This document shows positions 1 to 8,156 of a stretch of DNA of 64,000 bases, one piece after another; position 1 is the stretch's first letter, and the number at the start of each line of letters is the position of its first letter. The notes below the pieces were generated by a model. It ran no database searches. It saw only the letters and a list, made by a program, of their open reading frames with translations, and was not told the DNA's origin. The stretch spans positions 1-64,000 of the forward strand of contig CAWIMQ010000001.1 of assembly GCA_963837265.1 (NCBI GenBank), read 5' to 3'. The position numbers and the translations under genes were made by a program. Source of the DNA: DATBLE01 sp963837265 (GTDB taxonomy: Bacteria > Actinomycetota > Thermoleophilia > Gaiellales > Gaiellaceae).

Positions 1-1110
1 ATAGACGATGTTCTCGAAGTAGGCCGTTGTGTGTGCCGCCGGTGTTGCCGTTAGTCCGACTTTGACCGCGTCAAAGTGGTCGAGCGTGTTCCTCCAGACC
101 GACAGCTCCTTGGAGGAGTAGCCACGGTGGCACTCGTCGGCAACGATCAAGTCAAAGGCGTGGATGGGGATGTCGAGCTTGTCGGCGTCTTCATCAATGG
201 GCTCGTCGCCGAGTCCGAAGACAGCGTCCTTGCCGAACAGGTTGATCGTCATGCGCTGGATCGTGGAGACATAGACGAATGCTTGGCCAAGTTTCGGATC
301 CGTCAGGTACTTGGTCGGGAGGACCTTCGGGTCGAAGTCCTTCTCGTCCTCGAAGTCTCCGCGCTGGAAGCGCTGACTGTAGACCTCGTAGAGCTTGTCG
401 AACTTCAAGCCTGGCTCGGCCTCGAACGACGCGAATGCCCGCACCGTCTGTGCTGCGAGTGCGCGTCGGTCGACGAGGAAGAGGACGCGCCGCGCAACGC
501 CGGACTTCATCAGCCGGTAGACCTCGTGCACTGTCATCATCGTCTTGCCTGTCCCAGTAGCCATGGCAACGAGCATCTTTCGCTTGCGGTCGCGGATCGC
601 TTGCTCGATCGACTCGTTTGCCTCGCACTGATACGGGCGCATGCGCTCGTTCATTGGGATCTCGCCGAGCCGACTCTGCTCCGCGTCGAAGTCGCGAGTG
701 AGCATCTCGTTTAGCGCGACAGGTGTATGAAAGCCCGAGACCTGGCGAGACCGGTTCAGCGTGTGGCGAACATCGTGGAACCACAGCACCTCGCCGTTGG
801 TGGCATAGAGGAACGGCGCCCCAAACTCTCCCTGGTACTTCGGCGTCTGCTCGATCGCCTTCGAGTAACGCTCTGCTTGAACTAGGACGCCCTGGGGTCC
901 GAGCGTGAGCTTCTTGGCTTCTGCGACACCGAGACAGCGGCCACCGTCAAACAGGGCGTAATCCGCCGGCCCGATGGAGGTCTCGAACTCTTCAACGGCC
1001 AGCCGATCGCCGGTCGTATCTGAATCCGTCGGCACGACTTTCCAACCAGCCGCAACCAGCTTGGGATCAATCCGCTTCCGTCGGGTGGCCCGCTCTGACT
1101 CGTAGCTCAT
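1..1110 (-). CDS. hsdR: Type I restriction enzyme R subunit, N-terminal part (cut by window edge)
   Basis: Translating the minus strand from the ATG at 1110 gives 370 uninterrupted codons that run off the window. The N-terminal region has a PD-(D/E)xK nuclease signature (an Asp in ALFDGG, then GVAEAKK near residue 60). It is followed by the motor domain with Walker A ATGTGKT, motif Ia LVDRRALAAQT, a DECH box (VADECHRGYS) and motif III GLTATPA. This order is that of HsdR, the subunit that translocates DNA and cuts it far from the recognition site. The start lies 4 nt after the stop of the preceding gene, so the two are probably co-transcribed. HsdM and HsdS are not in the window and may lie to the left. 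No frameshift is seen, in contrast to most of the element downstream. Confidence 0.9.
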   Translation of the reverse strand, partial: MSYESERATRRKRIDPKLVAAGWKVVPTDSDTTGDRLAVEEFETSIGPADYALFDGGRCLGVAEAKKLTLGPQGVLVQAERYSKAIEQTPKYQGEFGAPFLYATNGEVLWFHDVRHTLNRSRQVSGFHTPVALNEMLTRDFDAEQSRLGEIPMNERMRPYQCEANESIEQAIRDRKRKMLVAMATGTGKTMMTVHEVYRLMKSGVARRVLFLVDRRALAAQTVRAFASFEAEPGLKFDKLYEVYSQRFQRGDFEDEKDFDPKVLPTKYLTDPKLGQAFVYVSTIQRMTINLFGKDAVFGLGDEPIDEDADKLDIPIHAFDLIVADECHRGYSSKELSVWRNTLDHFDAVKVGLTATPAAHTTAYFENIVY

Positions 1111-1114
1111 CTTG

Positions 1115-2422
1115 TCACCATTGTAACACCGGGTGTTGTCTATGCAGGCTACGCATCAGAAGTACGTCGACTTCTCTTGCCCACCCGCTGGCCTGCCTTT
1201 GTTCTAGCTGCTCGGTGTACAGGTGCTCCGTTCTCAGGCCTTTCGTGATCTTCGCGTCGAGGTGGTACCAGTCGGCGACGCTTCGCCAATCTGCATCGAC
1301 GAGCTCGCAGTACTCCCCGCACGCGGCGACCGCTCGGTGGACCTCGCATCTGGCGTCGATCCCCTTGTGCTTGGCCGAGGTCGGAAAGTGCTCGTCCGTG
1401 GTCGTTGTGATGTCCCAGTCGCAGTTGCAGGTCGCCACCCACTCTTGCCATTCCTGGTGGGTTGCCCGTCCGAGTTCAGTGGCCGCTAGTCGTTCGAGGA
1501 AGCCATGCAGCTCGTGGTTTGGGGTCTCGGCGATGATCGTGCGGAGGTAGGACTGGTCGCGTTCGTTCCATGGTGTGTGGAACGCGATGCGGTAGACGGC
1601 GTCTGAGAGTGCCTGCTCAGCGTCGGCGTCCGATAGCAGCCACAGCCCTCCGCTCCTGGCGACGAACTGGCGCAGCTCCCACTCGAAGCGCGCGTAGTGA
1701 TAGAGCGCGTCTCGGGCATAGCCTTCCGCCTGCTCCTCTTGGCTGTAACCCTCGTCTTCGGATCCTTCGGTGCCGAAACGCCGGTCATAAGGCCTGCCGG
1801 ACTCGATCAAGGTTGCTCGATAGGCCGTGAGATCGTTGCCGATCCCGGAAACGGGCGTCCAGATCCGGTAGTAATCCTCGAACCGCCGGAGCCATTCGAC
1901 GGCCATCGCCGACTCGGCAGGCGCGCGACGTTCGCGCTGATCGCGGACGCGCTTCGAGTGCTGTTCAGTGCAGAGCGTCAGAATCTGAGTCGCGATCTCG
2001 GCGAGCATGGTCGGCTCATAGCGCTTACGGAACGTGTCGGCGCTGCGCTCAAGCTTTGCGGCGGCGAGTTCGCGGCGCGCCCGTGAGTTATGCGAACGGG
2101 TGCCCTGATCGAGTCCATACAAGATCGCCGCGCTCTCACCGTACGCACCCCCGCCGAAGCGCTCGACTGCTCGACGGAGCACCGACTCGATAACGACATT
2201 TTCCGGCGCCGTCTGATCTGCAGTGACGAGCCGGCCGGCTGCAAGAAGAGCCGGTAACGGAAGCTGATCCAGTCGGACGAGTCCCTTCTCGCGTAGCAGC
2301 TTGAGGTCTTCGGTGAGTGCGGCGTGGCCCGGGCGATCGTCGTCGTCGATAAGCATGACTCCCATCGTGCCCAGATTTCGTCCAGGGCGCGTGACAGATC
2401 GATTGCTGCACTCCTCTCCCAC
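1115..2422 (-). CDS. Uncharacterised 435-residue protein upstream of hsdR
   Basis: This open frame of 435 codons ends 4 nt before the hsdR start, so it should be the first gene of that operon. I do not recognise the full-length protein. The N-terminal 150 residues are helical and contain the segment FRKRYEPTMLAEIA; I recall similar segments at the N-terminus of varied actinobacterial proteins, but cannot name a family. The C-terminal part is rich in Trp, Cys and His (for example CNCDWD and CGEYCELVDADW), which could suit metal binding or a nuclease, but no motif is diagnostic. The GTG at 2422 is the longest start; ATGs at 2365 and 2356 are alternatives, and none has a clear ribosome binding site. 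A restriction accessory or defence role is inferred only from position. Confidence 0.7.
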   Translation of the reverse strand: MGEECSNRSVTRPGRNLGTMGVMLIDDDDRPGHAALTEDLKLLREKGLVRLDQLPLPALLAAGRLVTADQTAPENVVIESVLRRAVERFGGGAYGESAAILYGLDQGTRSHNSRARRELAAAKLERSADTFRKRYEPTMLAEIATQILTLCTEQHSKRVRDQRERRAPAESAMAVEWLRRFEDYYRIWTPVSGIGNDLTAYRATLIESGRPYDRRFGTEGSEDEGYSQEEQAEGYARDALYHYARFEWELRQFVARSGGLWLLSDADAEQALSDAVYRIAFHTPWNERDQSYLRTIIAETPNHELHGFLERLAATELGRATHQEWQEWVATCNCDWDITTTTDEHFPTSAKHKGIDARCEVHRAVAACGEYCELVDADWRSVADWYHLDAKITKGLRTEHLYTEQLEQRQASGWAREVDVLLMRSLHRQHPVLQW

Positions 2423-2463
2423 CGATCAGCACGAGGCTGGTTGGCAACCAAGGAGGGATGCAC

Positions 2464-2784
2464 ATGTCCGAGATGGTGCCCTTTGGAGGCGGGCTCGCGA
2501 GGCGCGAGTCCCGCCGGGTCGGCCGGGAGCTGGCCCGGATGGACGGCCAGGGTCAGCTGGAGCTGGCCCGGATCAACCAGCAGGCCGACCTGCAGGCCGA
2601 GCGCGTCTCGGCAGTCGGTTACGTCGGCAAGCGGGCGATGCACGAGGTGGCGATGGTCAGCCAGCTCGAGGTTCAGCTCTCGGCGCTCGTGCCGGCCGCG
2701 ATCCCGCGGCTGCAGGGCATCGGCGACCTGACGGCGCTGGCGATGGCTGACGTCGTATCCGAGACAGTCCGGAAGGTGAAGTAG
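2464..2784 (+). CDS. Small conserved protein of actinobacterial integrative elements
   Basis: A 106-residue soluble protein beginning MSEMVPFGGG. The ATG at 2464 is chosen because AGGAGG at 2451-2456 sits 7 nt upstream; the earlier in-frame ATG at 2458 is too close to it. Residues 12-60 form an Arg/Glu/Gln-rich helix (QLELARINQQADLQAERV) compatible with a coiled coil, followed by a hydrophobic helix. I recall this sequence type from integrative elements and phages of Streptomyces and relatives, where its function is unknown. It is intact, heads a plus-strand run of small genes, and is divergent from the hsdR operon, so the 2423-2463 gap must carry both promoters. Confidence 0.75.
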   Translation: MSEMVPFGGGLARRESRRVGRELARMDGQGQLELARINQQADLQAERVSAVGYVGKRAMHEVAMVSQLEVQLSALVPAAIPRLQGIGDLTALAMADVVSETVRKVK

Positions 2785-2786
2785 CC

Positions 2787-3007
2787 ATGACCTGGTTCCT
2801 CATCACCGTCCTGGCCGTCGTCGTCTTCCTCGCTCTGCTGGCCGTCCTTGTCCTCGCTTCGTTCGTCGAGGACGACGAGGCGGCGAGCGGGCGCGGATCG
2901 AGATGGAGGTCCGCAAGGCCGAGCATCGCCTCCACGACATCGCCCGCAACTCGTTCCAGACGATGCTCGACGAGGCCCGCTCTCACGGCTCCGGGCGGGG
3001 GAAGTAG
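2787..3007 (+). pseudogene. Small membrane-anchored element protein, frameshifted
   Basis: The ATG at 2787 opens a frame with an N-terminal membrane helix (MTWFLITVLAVVVFLALLAV) ending in an acidic FVEDDEAA. From about 2880 the sensible protein continues in a different frame as ARIEMEVRKAEHRLHDIA and on to NSFQTMLDEARSHG, stopping at 3007 directly before the next ATG. Read in one frame the sequence becomes Arg/Ser-rich noise. The simplest reading is one indel between about 2870 and 2895 in a gene that would otherwise give a membrane-anchored, helical protein of about 75 residues. It starts 2 nt after the preceding stop, as expected for an operon. Confidence 0.6.
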
Positions 3008-3187
3008 ATGCACACGCTCGCGGCCAAGGCCGAGCAAGAGCGCCGCCAGGCGATCGCGTTCATCGCCCAGCTGATCCGTCTCCAGCGGCAGGTCAGTCAG
3101 ATGAACCGCCAGCTCGACCGGGTCGAGTACGAGATGCGCACCTGCATCAACGAGCTCGGCCGGCAGCGGTTCGAGGAGTACCGCTGA
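3008..3187 (+). CDS. Short helical element protein (59 aa)
   Basis: An ATG immediately after the stop at 3005-3007 opens 59 codons beginning MHTLAAKAEQERRQAI and ending RQRFEEYR. The product is a highly charged helix with heptad-like spacing (LIRLQRQVSQMNRQLDRV), so a coiled coil is likely. No signal peptide or catalytic motif is seen. It sits in the same small-gene cassette and is joined head to tail to both neighbours: zero spacing upstream and a 4-nt overlap downstream. Function unknown. The intact frame and tight coupling support it as a real gene. Confidence 0.6.
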   Translation: MHTLAAKAEQERRQAIAFIAQLIRLQRQVSQMNRQLDRVEYEMRTCINELGRQRFEEYR

Positions 3188-3354
3188 ACCTGGAGAGCAA
3201 CCCGGTGATCCGGGTGCTCACGGTGATCGTCATGGTCGCCGTGGGCATCCGGATCATCTTCTGGTTGCTCACGCCGGTCGCGCCGTACTTGCTGGCGGCG
3301 CTGATCGTGTTCACGATCTTCCGGCTCGTCCGCTGGTATCGCGGTCGTTGGTAG
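3184..3354 (+). CDS. Small membrane protein of the element (56 aa)
   Basis: The frame opens at a CTG (3184) overlapping the previous stop as CTGA, giving LNLESNPVIRVLTVIV and so on for 56 residues; a GTG at 3205 is the alternative start. Two hydrophobic segments (VLTVIVMVAVGIRIIFWLL and PYLLAALIVFTIFRLV) end in a basic WYRGRW tail, predicting a small two-helix inner-membrane protein. I recall that homologues in other elements begin with ATG in this place, so the CTG may be a mutated start. Function unknown; it ends the small-gene run. Confidence 0.55.
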   Translation: MNLESNPVIRVLTVIVMVAVGIRIIFWLLTPVAPYLLAALIVFTIFRLVRWYRGRW

Positions 3355-3399
3355 TCGAATGGCGATCGACGCCATCCCCAGTTTCGAGTCGACTGGTCG

Positions 3400-3868
3400 G
3401 TGCACTTCAGCAGCGCGACTGACGACTGGGCGACTCCGCAGGACTTCTACGAAGAGCTGAACGGTGAGTTCGAGTTCACGCTCGATGTCTGCGCGTCACC
3501 GTCCAACGCGAAGTGCAACCGCTACTTCACGCCCGCCGACGACGGACTCCGGCGTTCGTGGCGTGGCGAGCGGTGCTGGATGAACCTGCCGTACGGCCGC
3601 GAGATCAAATCTTGGATGAAGAAGGCGTATGACGAGAAGCGTCGGCGGCGCCCTGGTCGTGTGCCTCGTTCCGGCCCGCACGGACACCGCCTGGTGGCAT
3701 GACTACGCAGCGAGAGCGGATGAGATCCGGTTTGTGCGCGGGCGGCTCCGTTTTGGTGCAGCCAAATACACCGCGCCGTTTCCGAGTTCCGTCGTAGATC
3801 TTCCATCCCGCGTGAACGATGAAATGGCAGTTCCGGTCGCTGTTGTGAAATTAGGTCGAAGTTATTGA
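3400..3868 (+). pseudogene. Phage-type DNA N6-adenine methyltransferase, frameshifted
   Basis: From the GTG at 3400 the N-terminal half reads DDWATPQDFYEELNGEF, then TLDVCASPSNAKCNRYF and NLPYGREIKSWMKKAY, the pattern of the small phage Dam-like N6-adenine methylases. Near 3640-3650 the frame breaks. The C-terminal half (VVCLVPARTDTAWWHDY, then FVRGRLRFG and APFPSSVV) continues in the next frame to the stop at 3868. The catalytic (D/N)PPY motif reads NLPY, so the first Pro is lost as well. Both defects argue that this is dead. It would have modified the element's DNA. Confidence 0.75.
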
Positions 3869-3871
3869 CCG

Positions 3872-3925
3872 CCTGCATTTATGCAGGGTTTACTGGAATC
3901 AGCCTATGACCTGCACAAATGCAGG
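3872..3925. promoter_or_regulatory. Two 16-bp palindromes, likely operator pair
   Basis: CCTGCATTTATGCAGG (3872-3887) and CCTGCACAAATGCAGG (3910-3925) are two copies of the same palindromic arms CCTGCA/TGCAGG with different 4-nt centres, 38 bp apart. They lie upstream of the small frame beginning at 3956, which has a good ribosome binding site (AAAGGAGGG). The layout fits an operator for a dimeric repressor or a replication/excision control site. Which protein binds is unknown. Confidence 0.5.
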
Positions 3926-3955
3926 ACGCACACGAGGCTAGAAAGGAGGGAAACT

Positions 3956-4135
3956 GTGCGCAATCAAACACAAAATTCAAGTGATGGAATTCGCGCTCGC
4001 GCTGTACCGCGCAAGCAGGTGATCTCAAGAAGCTCAGCCGCGCCCTGATCGCGCTGGCCATGGCGGAAGCACAGGCCGAAGCCGATGCCGAAGCTGAGCA
4101 CAAGAAGGACGAGGAGGACAAGCCTCGTGCGGCTC
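3956..4135 (+). pseudogene. Small element protein, frameshifted
   Basis: A GTG at 3956 follows a strong ribosome binding site (AAAGGAGGG at about 3942-3950) and begins VRNQTQNSSDGIRARAVPRK. After residue 21 this frame soon stops, while a neighbouring frame continues as DLKKLSRALIALAMAEAQ and an acidic/basic tail AEHKKDEEDKPRAA. The joined product resembles short helical proteins I recall next to the coupling-protein gene in actinobacterial integrative elements. One indel near 4017 explains the break. Function unknown. Confidence 0.45.
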
Positions 4136-4136
4136 A

Positions 4137-5490
4137 GCCTCCCACAATTTTTCGGCCCCATGGCTGCTGGTCTGGAGGACATCCACTGGCCGGCCGCGCT
4201 CGACCCCGAGCGCGCCGTCGCCGCCCTTCGTCAGATCGGCACAGACCACTACGTGCCACTGATCGCCTTCGAGGGCGAAGCATCCGCGGGCTCAGTGAGT
4301 CACCGTCTCGGCGTTCCACCCGCGGCGCAGACCGTGTCGAGCAGCTTTTCGGAGCGCTCATCTCAGACTCGGCGATGACACGACAGCCACCGCTCGCCCA
4401 TCGCCGCCTCGTGGAAGATCGTCCTCAGTACACGACACCGGCCTCTTCACGCTGCCGATCCCGAGCGTGTGACGCGCGCCTTGCTGGCCGCGCTCACCTC
4501 GACCAAGAAGAACGAGCTGGTCACCCTCCAGTGGGTTCTCGGCCCCTCACGCGCTCCGCGAGTCGTCCCAACGTCGGAGCCATCGACTGCCGTTGAGCCC
4601 TGGTGGCGACCGCTCCTTTCCGGCGAGACCGAACTCGACCCAGAACGTCGACGGGCACTCGAAGCGAAGCGCGGGGAACACGCCTTCGCCTGCGTCGGCC
4701 GCGTGGGAATCAGGGCAGCCACACCGGCGCGAACCCGCGCGCTCGCTGTAGCGGTGCTCGCCGCCCTCCGGACATCTGAGGCCCCCGGCATCGGCGTCAA
4801 GCTAGTGAAGGAGCCGATCCACCGGTTCAACGAGGTCACACGCCGTGGTCGTGGCCGTACTCGCTGAACATCCTCGAGCTGGTCGGCCTCCTCGGCTGGC
4901 CGCTTGGCGAAAGTCGCTTCCCGGTTTCTCCCGGGACCTCAGCCGCTGGTTCCGCCCGGACCCGCGCATCCGCCGCACGGCCGCGTCCTCGGCGTCTCGA
5001 CCGCGCCCGGGGAGCGGCGCGAGCTTGGTCTGTCGATCGAGGACGCAGACAGCACCTTCACGTAATCAGACCCACAGGTACCGGCAAATCAACGCTTCTT
5101 GCAAACCTTGCACTTGCCGACATCGCGGCTGGTCGCTCGGTCGTCTTCATTGATCCAAAGGGCGACATCGTCACATGACATCCTCGGCCGCCTCCCAGCC
5201 GAGCGGGTCGATGACGCTGTCGTCGTCGATCCCTCCGAGCCTCACCTGCCGATCGGGCTGAACCCATTAGCGGCCCACGGCCGCAGCGCCGAGTTGGTCG
5301 CAGACCAGGTGCTCGCCGTTTTCCGCGGCGTGTCACGAGAGCTGGGGCCCACGGCTGGAGGTCGTCATGCATGCCGCACTGCTGACGCTTGCACGGCGAG
5401 GCGACGCCAGCCTCTGCGCTCTCCCTGCGTTGCTCACCAACCCCTGCCGTCCGCGCTCCCCTACGCGAGTCGCTGAGGAATTTTGCAAAC
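4137..5490 (+). pseudogene. Conjugative coupling protein (VirD4/TraG-like ATPase), multiply frameshifted and truncated
   Basis: Fragments in changing frames are collinear with the large coupling ATPase of integrative conjugative elements: FFGPMAAGLEDIHWPAALDP, then TRALLAALTSTKKNELVTLQ, then ERRRALEAKRGEHAFACVGR, then SLNILELVGLLGWPLGE. A Walker A region follows (PTGTGKSTLLANLALADIA with VFIDPKGDIV), then VVVVDPSEPHLPIGLNPLAA and ALLTLARRGDASLCALPALL. At least five frame changes and in-frame stops lie between them. The remaining ATPase domain is missing because the sequence stops where the inverted recombinase fragment begins (about 5495). In life this protein would pump DNA to the transfer channel. 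Confidence 0.7.
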
Positions 5491-5501
5491 TTGCCGGGGC
5501 C

Positions 5502-5929
5502 GCTGTAGAACTCGGCGATCGAACCCATGATCCCGTGCATCAGGAGGCCGGAGGGCGTCTCGTCGATGTTCTCGGTGCACGGAGACGAGCGGGGCGCCGG
5601 CTGGCTTGACGTCAACAGCGATCGCGACATCGTCGGCCCGGTTGCGGGCGAGCCGGTCGACCTTGTGGACGATGACGTAGTCGACGTCCTTGCTGGTCGC
5701 GAGTACGCTGAGCATCCCCTGGAGCCGGGCCGGTCGGCGGTCTTGGCGCTCTCGCCGCGGTCGATGAACTCCTCGACCACTTCCGCGCCGAGTCGTCGGC
5801 CTTGCGCGGCAGGCCTCGCGCTGGGCGGGGATCGAGTAGCCCTCGGGGTCGCGGTCGGTCTGCGCCTGCTGCTTCGTTGAGACGCGCAGGTAGATGACGG
5901 CGCGGGGGAGTCTCGCTTGTCTCGGGCGT
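5502..5929 (-). pseudogene. Large serine recombinase, N-terminal catalytic half (inverted, frameshifted)
   Basis: Read on the minus strand from about 5929, fragments match the resolvase catalytic domain in order: RAVIYLRVSTKQQAQTD (with the catalytic Ser), GYSIPAQREAC, EVVEEFIDRGESAKTADRP, MLSVLATSKDVDYVIVHKV, DRLARNRADDVAI, and ENIDETPSGLLMHGIMGSIA followed by EFYS. At least three frame changes separate them. GGAAGGAGCC precedes an ACG at 5927-5929 where an ATG would be expected, so the start codon also appears mutated. The second half lies on the other strand at 6687-7885. This enzyme would have integrated the element into the tRNA-Val gene. Confidence 0.8.
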
Positions 5930-5944
5930 AAATAGGCTCCTTCC

Positions 5945-6564
5945 TACCAGTGCGGGGGTCGGTGGCCCGGCGGTGGACTGTTGGTCGATCGCAGCGTCGT
6001 GATCCTGGTCAGTGAGGCCGAGTTGATCCAGTCGGTACCGGAGCGCAGCCGGGCTGACTTGGAGCCTCGCGGCCAGTTCGATGATGTTCTGGTGGCCTTG
6101 GCACCAAAGGCGCACGACGACCTTCTTAGGCATCAGCAGGCAGGCGGCGAAGTAGTCAGCGACCCGCTCGGCTTGCTCGGCGGCAGTCTGAAGGGGTCGA
6201 TCTCGGTAGAGGTATTGCTTCGTTGTGTGGTCGAGGACGTGCTTGAACTCGTGGAACGAGGCTGAAGCGTTGGCGGGAGGTGGGCTCGTCGGCGCTGACG
6301 GCGATAATCCAGTAGCGGCCGTTCCAGTGGGCCGCACCGGAGACCGGTAGGCCGCGCTCGCGGATGACACGGACGCGCGCCAGCTGGCTGACGATCTCCT
6401 CGGGTACCGAGGCGGTCTCGATCTTGAAGTGTCGGAGGAGGTGGTTAGCCTGGAGTTCAGCGATCCGTAGTGCCTCCCAGTGCTGTAGCGGCCGCTGCGG
6501 GACGAGGGCGCGTAGCGAGGCGAGCACGCTCCGTTGGTTCGTGTTGCTGTTGTGGTTTGTGCAT
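5945..6564 (-). pseudogene. ImmA/IrrE-family metallopeptidase, frameshifted
   Basis: The ATG at 6564 has a strong ribosome binding site (GAAAGGAGG, 5 nt spacing) and begins MHKPQQQHEPTERA. The early part contains HWEALRIAELQANHLLRHF, an ImmA-type N-terminal region. A frame change near 6270 leads to FHEFKHVLDH, the HExxH zinc site, followed by AERVADYFAACLLMPKKVV, the third-ligand helix of this family, and a small HTH-like tail (AARLQVSPAALRYRLDQLG). No clean stop is found before the recombinase frame. Members cleave a repressor to induce excision of mobile elements, which fits its place before the recombinase. Confidence 0.75.
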
Positions 6565-6686
6565 GTCGCCTCCTTTCGTTGTGGTTAGTTGTCGGGGGAC
6601 CCTGGCCTCGCCATTTCGCGGGCCGCCGGGCTCGTAGCCGTGCTCCTTGATGATCCGCTCGAAGGCCCGTTCGAGGTCTCCGAGCT

Positions 6687-7885
6687 GCAACCTCGCCAAC
6701 GAAGTCATCAAAGGCTCCGTCCAGAAGGCAAAGAGCGGCTGTTCGAACGGGTACGGGCCGCTCGGCTACATCAACGTCGGCCTGATCGAGAATGGGACAC
6801 GAAGTGCGCACAGTCGACATCGACCCAGCACGCGGCTCACTAATGAAATGGGCCTTGGAGACCTATGCAACCGGCGCGTGGAGCGTCACGCAAGCTCTGT
6901 CACGAACTCAACAAACGCGGGCTCACCACCGTCCCATACCGGTTCGACCCTCGAAGCCGATCTATCAGTCGCTGCTCCACATGCGCCTACGCGATCCGTA
7001 TTACAAGGGCACCGTCCGCTACCGCGGCGTTGAGTACCCAGGCTCGCACGAGCCTCTCGTTACACCCGAGGTCTGGCAACGAATCGAGGACGTACTGAGC
7101 GCCCAGAACCACGCTGGCACGAGGCAACGCGAGCACAACCACTACCTCAAGGGGTCGATCTTCTGCGCGCCTTTGGCAGCCGCCTCATCATCACAAACTC
7201 CCGCAGCCGCTCCGGGAAGATCTACCCCTACTTCGTCTGCTCGGGACGGCACAACAAGAACACCGACTGCACCTTCAAGGCCGTCCTAATAGAGGTTGTC
7301 GAAAGGTCGAAGGCCTCTATGGCGACTACCGGCTCCTACCTGAGCTGCGGTCTAGAATCGAGCGCGCGCTCATGGTCGAATTCGAGGCGGTACGAAGAGG
7401 CCGCAGAAGAGCTCGGCTCCTCAAACGCCAGCAACGATTGATGGACGAGCGCGACAAACTCCTTCAACTGCACTACGCCGAAGCCATCCGATCGACCTCC
7501 TCAAGACCGAACAAGATCGCATCCGCGGAGCGCTGAGCCAGATCAACGACCGCCTTACCGCGACCGAGACCTCGTACAACATCATCAAGACGAACCTGAT
7601 CGGTTCACTCGGCTTCCTCGAAAATGCGCATCCACCTATCGCAGCGCCGGCCCGCAACTCCGACGCCAGCTCAATCAAGCCCTCTACAAGAGGATCCGCG
7701 TCGAACGGATGGCGACATCCACGCCGACCTCACCGAACCCTTCGACACCCTCCTCGGACCGACCGTACGCGACCTCGTCGCCACCAAGGTCGCAAGCGAC
7801 CAGGTCCTCGACTGGAGCCTGGAAGAGTCCTTCAACGACAACACCCACGAGGAAGACCTCGTGGGTGTCATTCGTAACCCTGGTT
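6687..7885 (+). pseudogene. Large serine recombinase, C-terminal half, frameshifted
   Basis: Collinear fragments in changing frames match the recombinase domain and zinc-ribbon/coiled-coil C-terminus: NLANEVIKGSVQKAK, GYGPLGYINVGL, TVDIDPARGSLMKWALETYA, LCHELNKRGLTTVP, YQSLLHMRLRDPYYKGTVRY, GVEYPGSHEPLVTPEVWQRI, IITNSRSRSGKIYPYFVCSG, QRLMDERDKLLQLHYAEAI, LSQINDRLTATETSYN, and ADLTEPFDTLLGPTV. At least four frame changes are needed. It ends about 15 bases before the 3' end of the tRNA-Val gene, the expected place for an integrase beside its attachment site. Its N-terminal half is inverted at 5502-5929. Confidence 0.8.
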
Positions 7886-7900
7886 TGACTTACGAGACTT

Positions 7901-7976
7901 TGGTGGGCGGTACTGGGCTCGAACCAGTGACCCCCAGCTTGTCGAGCTGGTGCTCTCCCAACTGAGCTAACCGCCC
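7901..7976 (-). tRNA. tRNA-Val (anticodon GAC), probable attachment site
   Basis: The minus strand folds into a complete cloverleaf: acceptor arms GGGCGGT/ACCGCCC, a D-arm containing AGCTCAGTTGGGAGAGC, anticodon stem CCAGC/GCTGG around the loop TCGACAA (anticodon GAC), T-loop TTCGAGC, discriminator A, and an encoded CCA at 7901-7903. The length is 76 nt. The serine recombinase remnant ends just past its 3' end, so this gene is the likely integration site of the element at 1-7900. The matching left att copy is outside the window. Confidence 0.93.
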
Positions 7977-8156
7977 TAAAGTGGCCGATTTGCAGGCCTT
8001 TATGTTCCAAAAGTCGGGCAAGATGCTCTCCCAACTTTTTCGCGAAGAGCCATCATACCCGTGCATTTGGACGTCTGTGTTTGGGGCTGTTCGGGCAGCG
8101 CACTGACTCGGAACTAACGATCCTCCAATAGCGACTACGAGGGGGTAGGCGACGGC

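Larger units (their letters stand above)
5495..6690. other. Inverted segment inside the element
   Basis: The N-terminal part of a large serine recombinase lies on the minus strand and ends at EFYS (codon at 5502-5504). Its continuation (NLANEVIKGSVQKAK) begins on the plus strand at about 6687. The ImmA/IrrE remnant, which would normally precede the recombinase, is also on the minus strand between them. Flipping 5495-6690 restores coupling protein - ImmA - recombinase in one direction with a continuous recombinase. One inversion therefore explains the layout. A short remnant at 6588-6690 (minus strand, GDLERAFERIIKEHGYE) is of unknown identity and lies at the other breakpoint. Breakpoint positions are good to about 10 bases. 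Confidence 0.7.

Noticed and set aside
7624..7965. Protein ending TLVGGTGLEPVTPS
   Set aside because: The end is the antisense of tRNA-Val, a known false translation; the earlier part belongs to the recombinase remnant.
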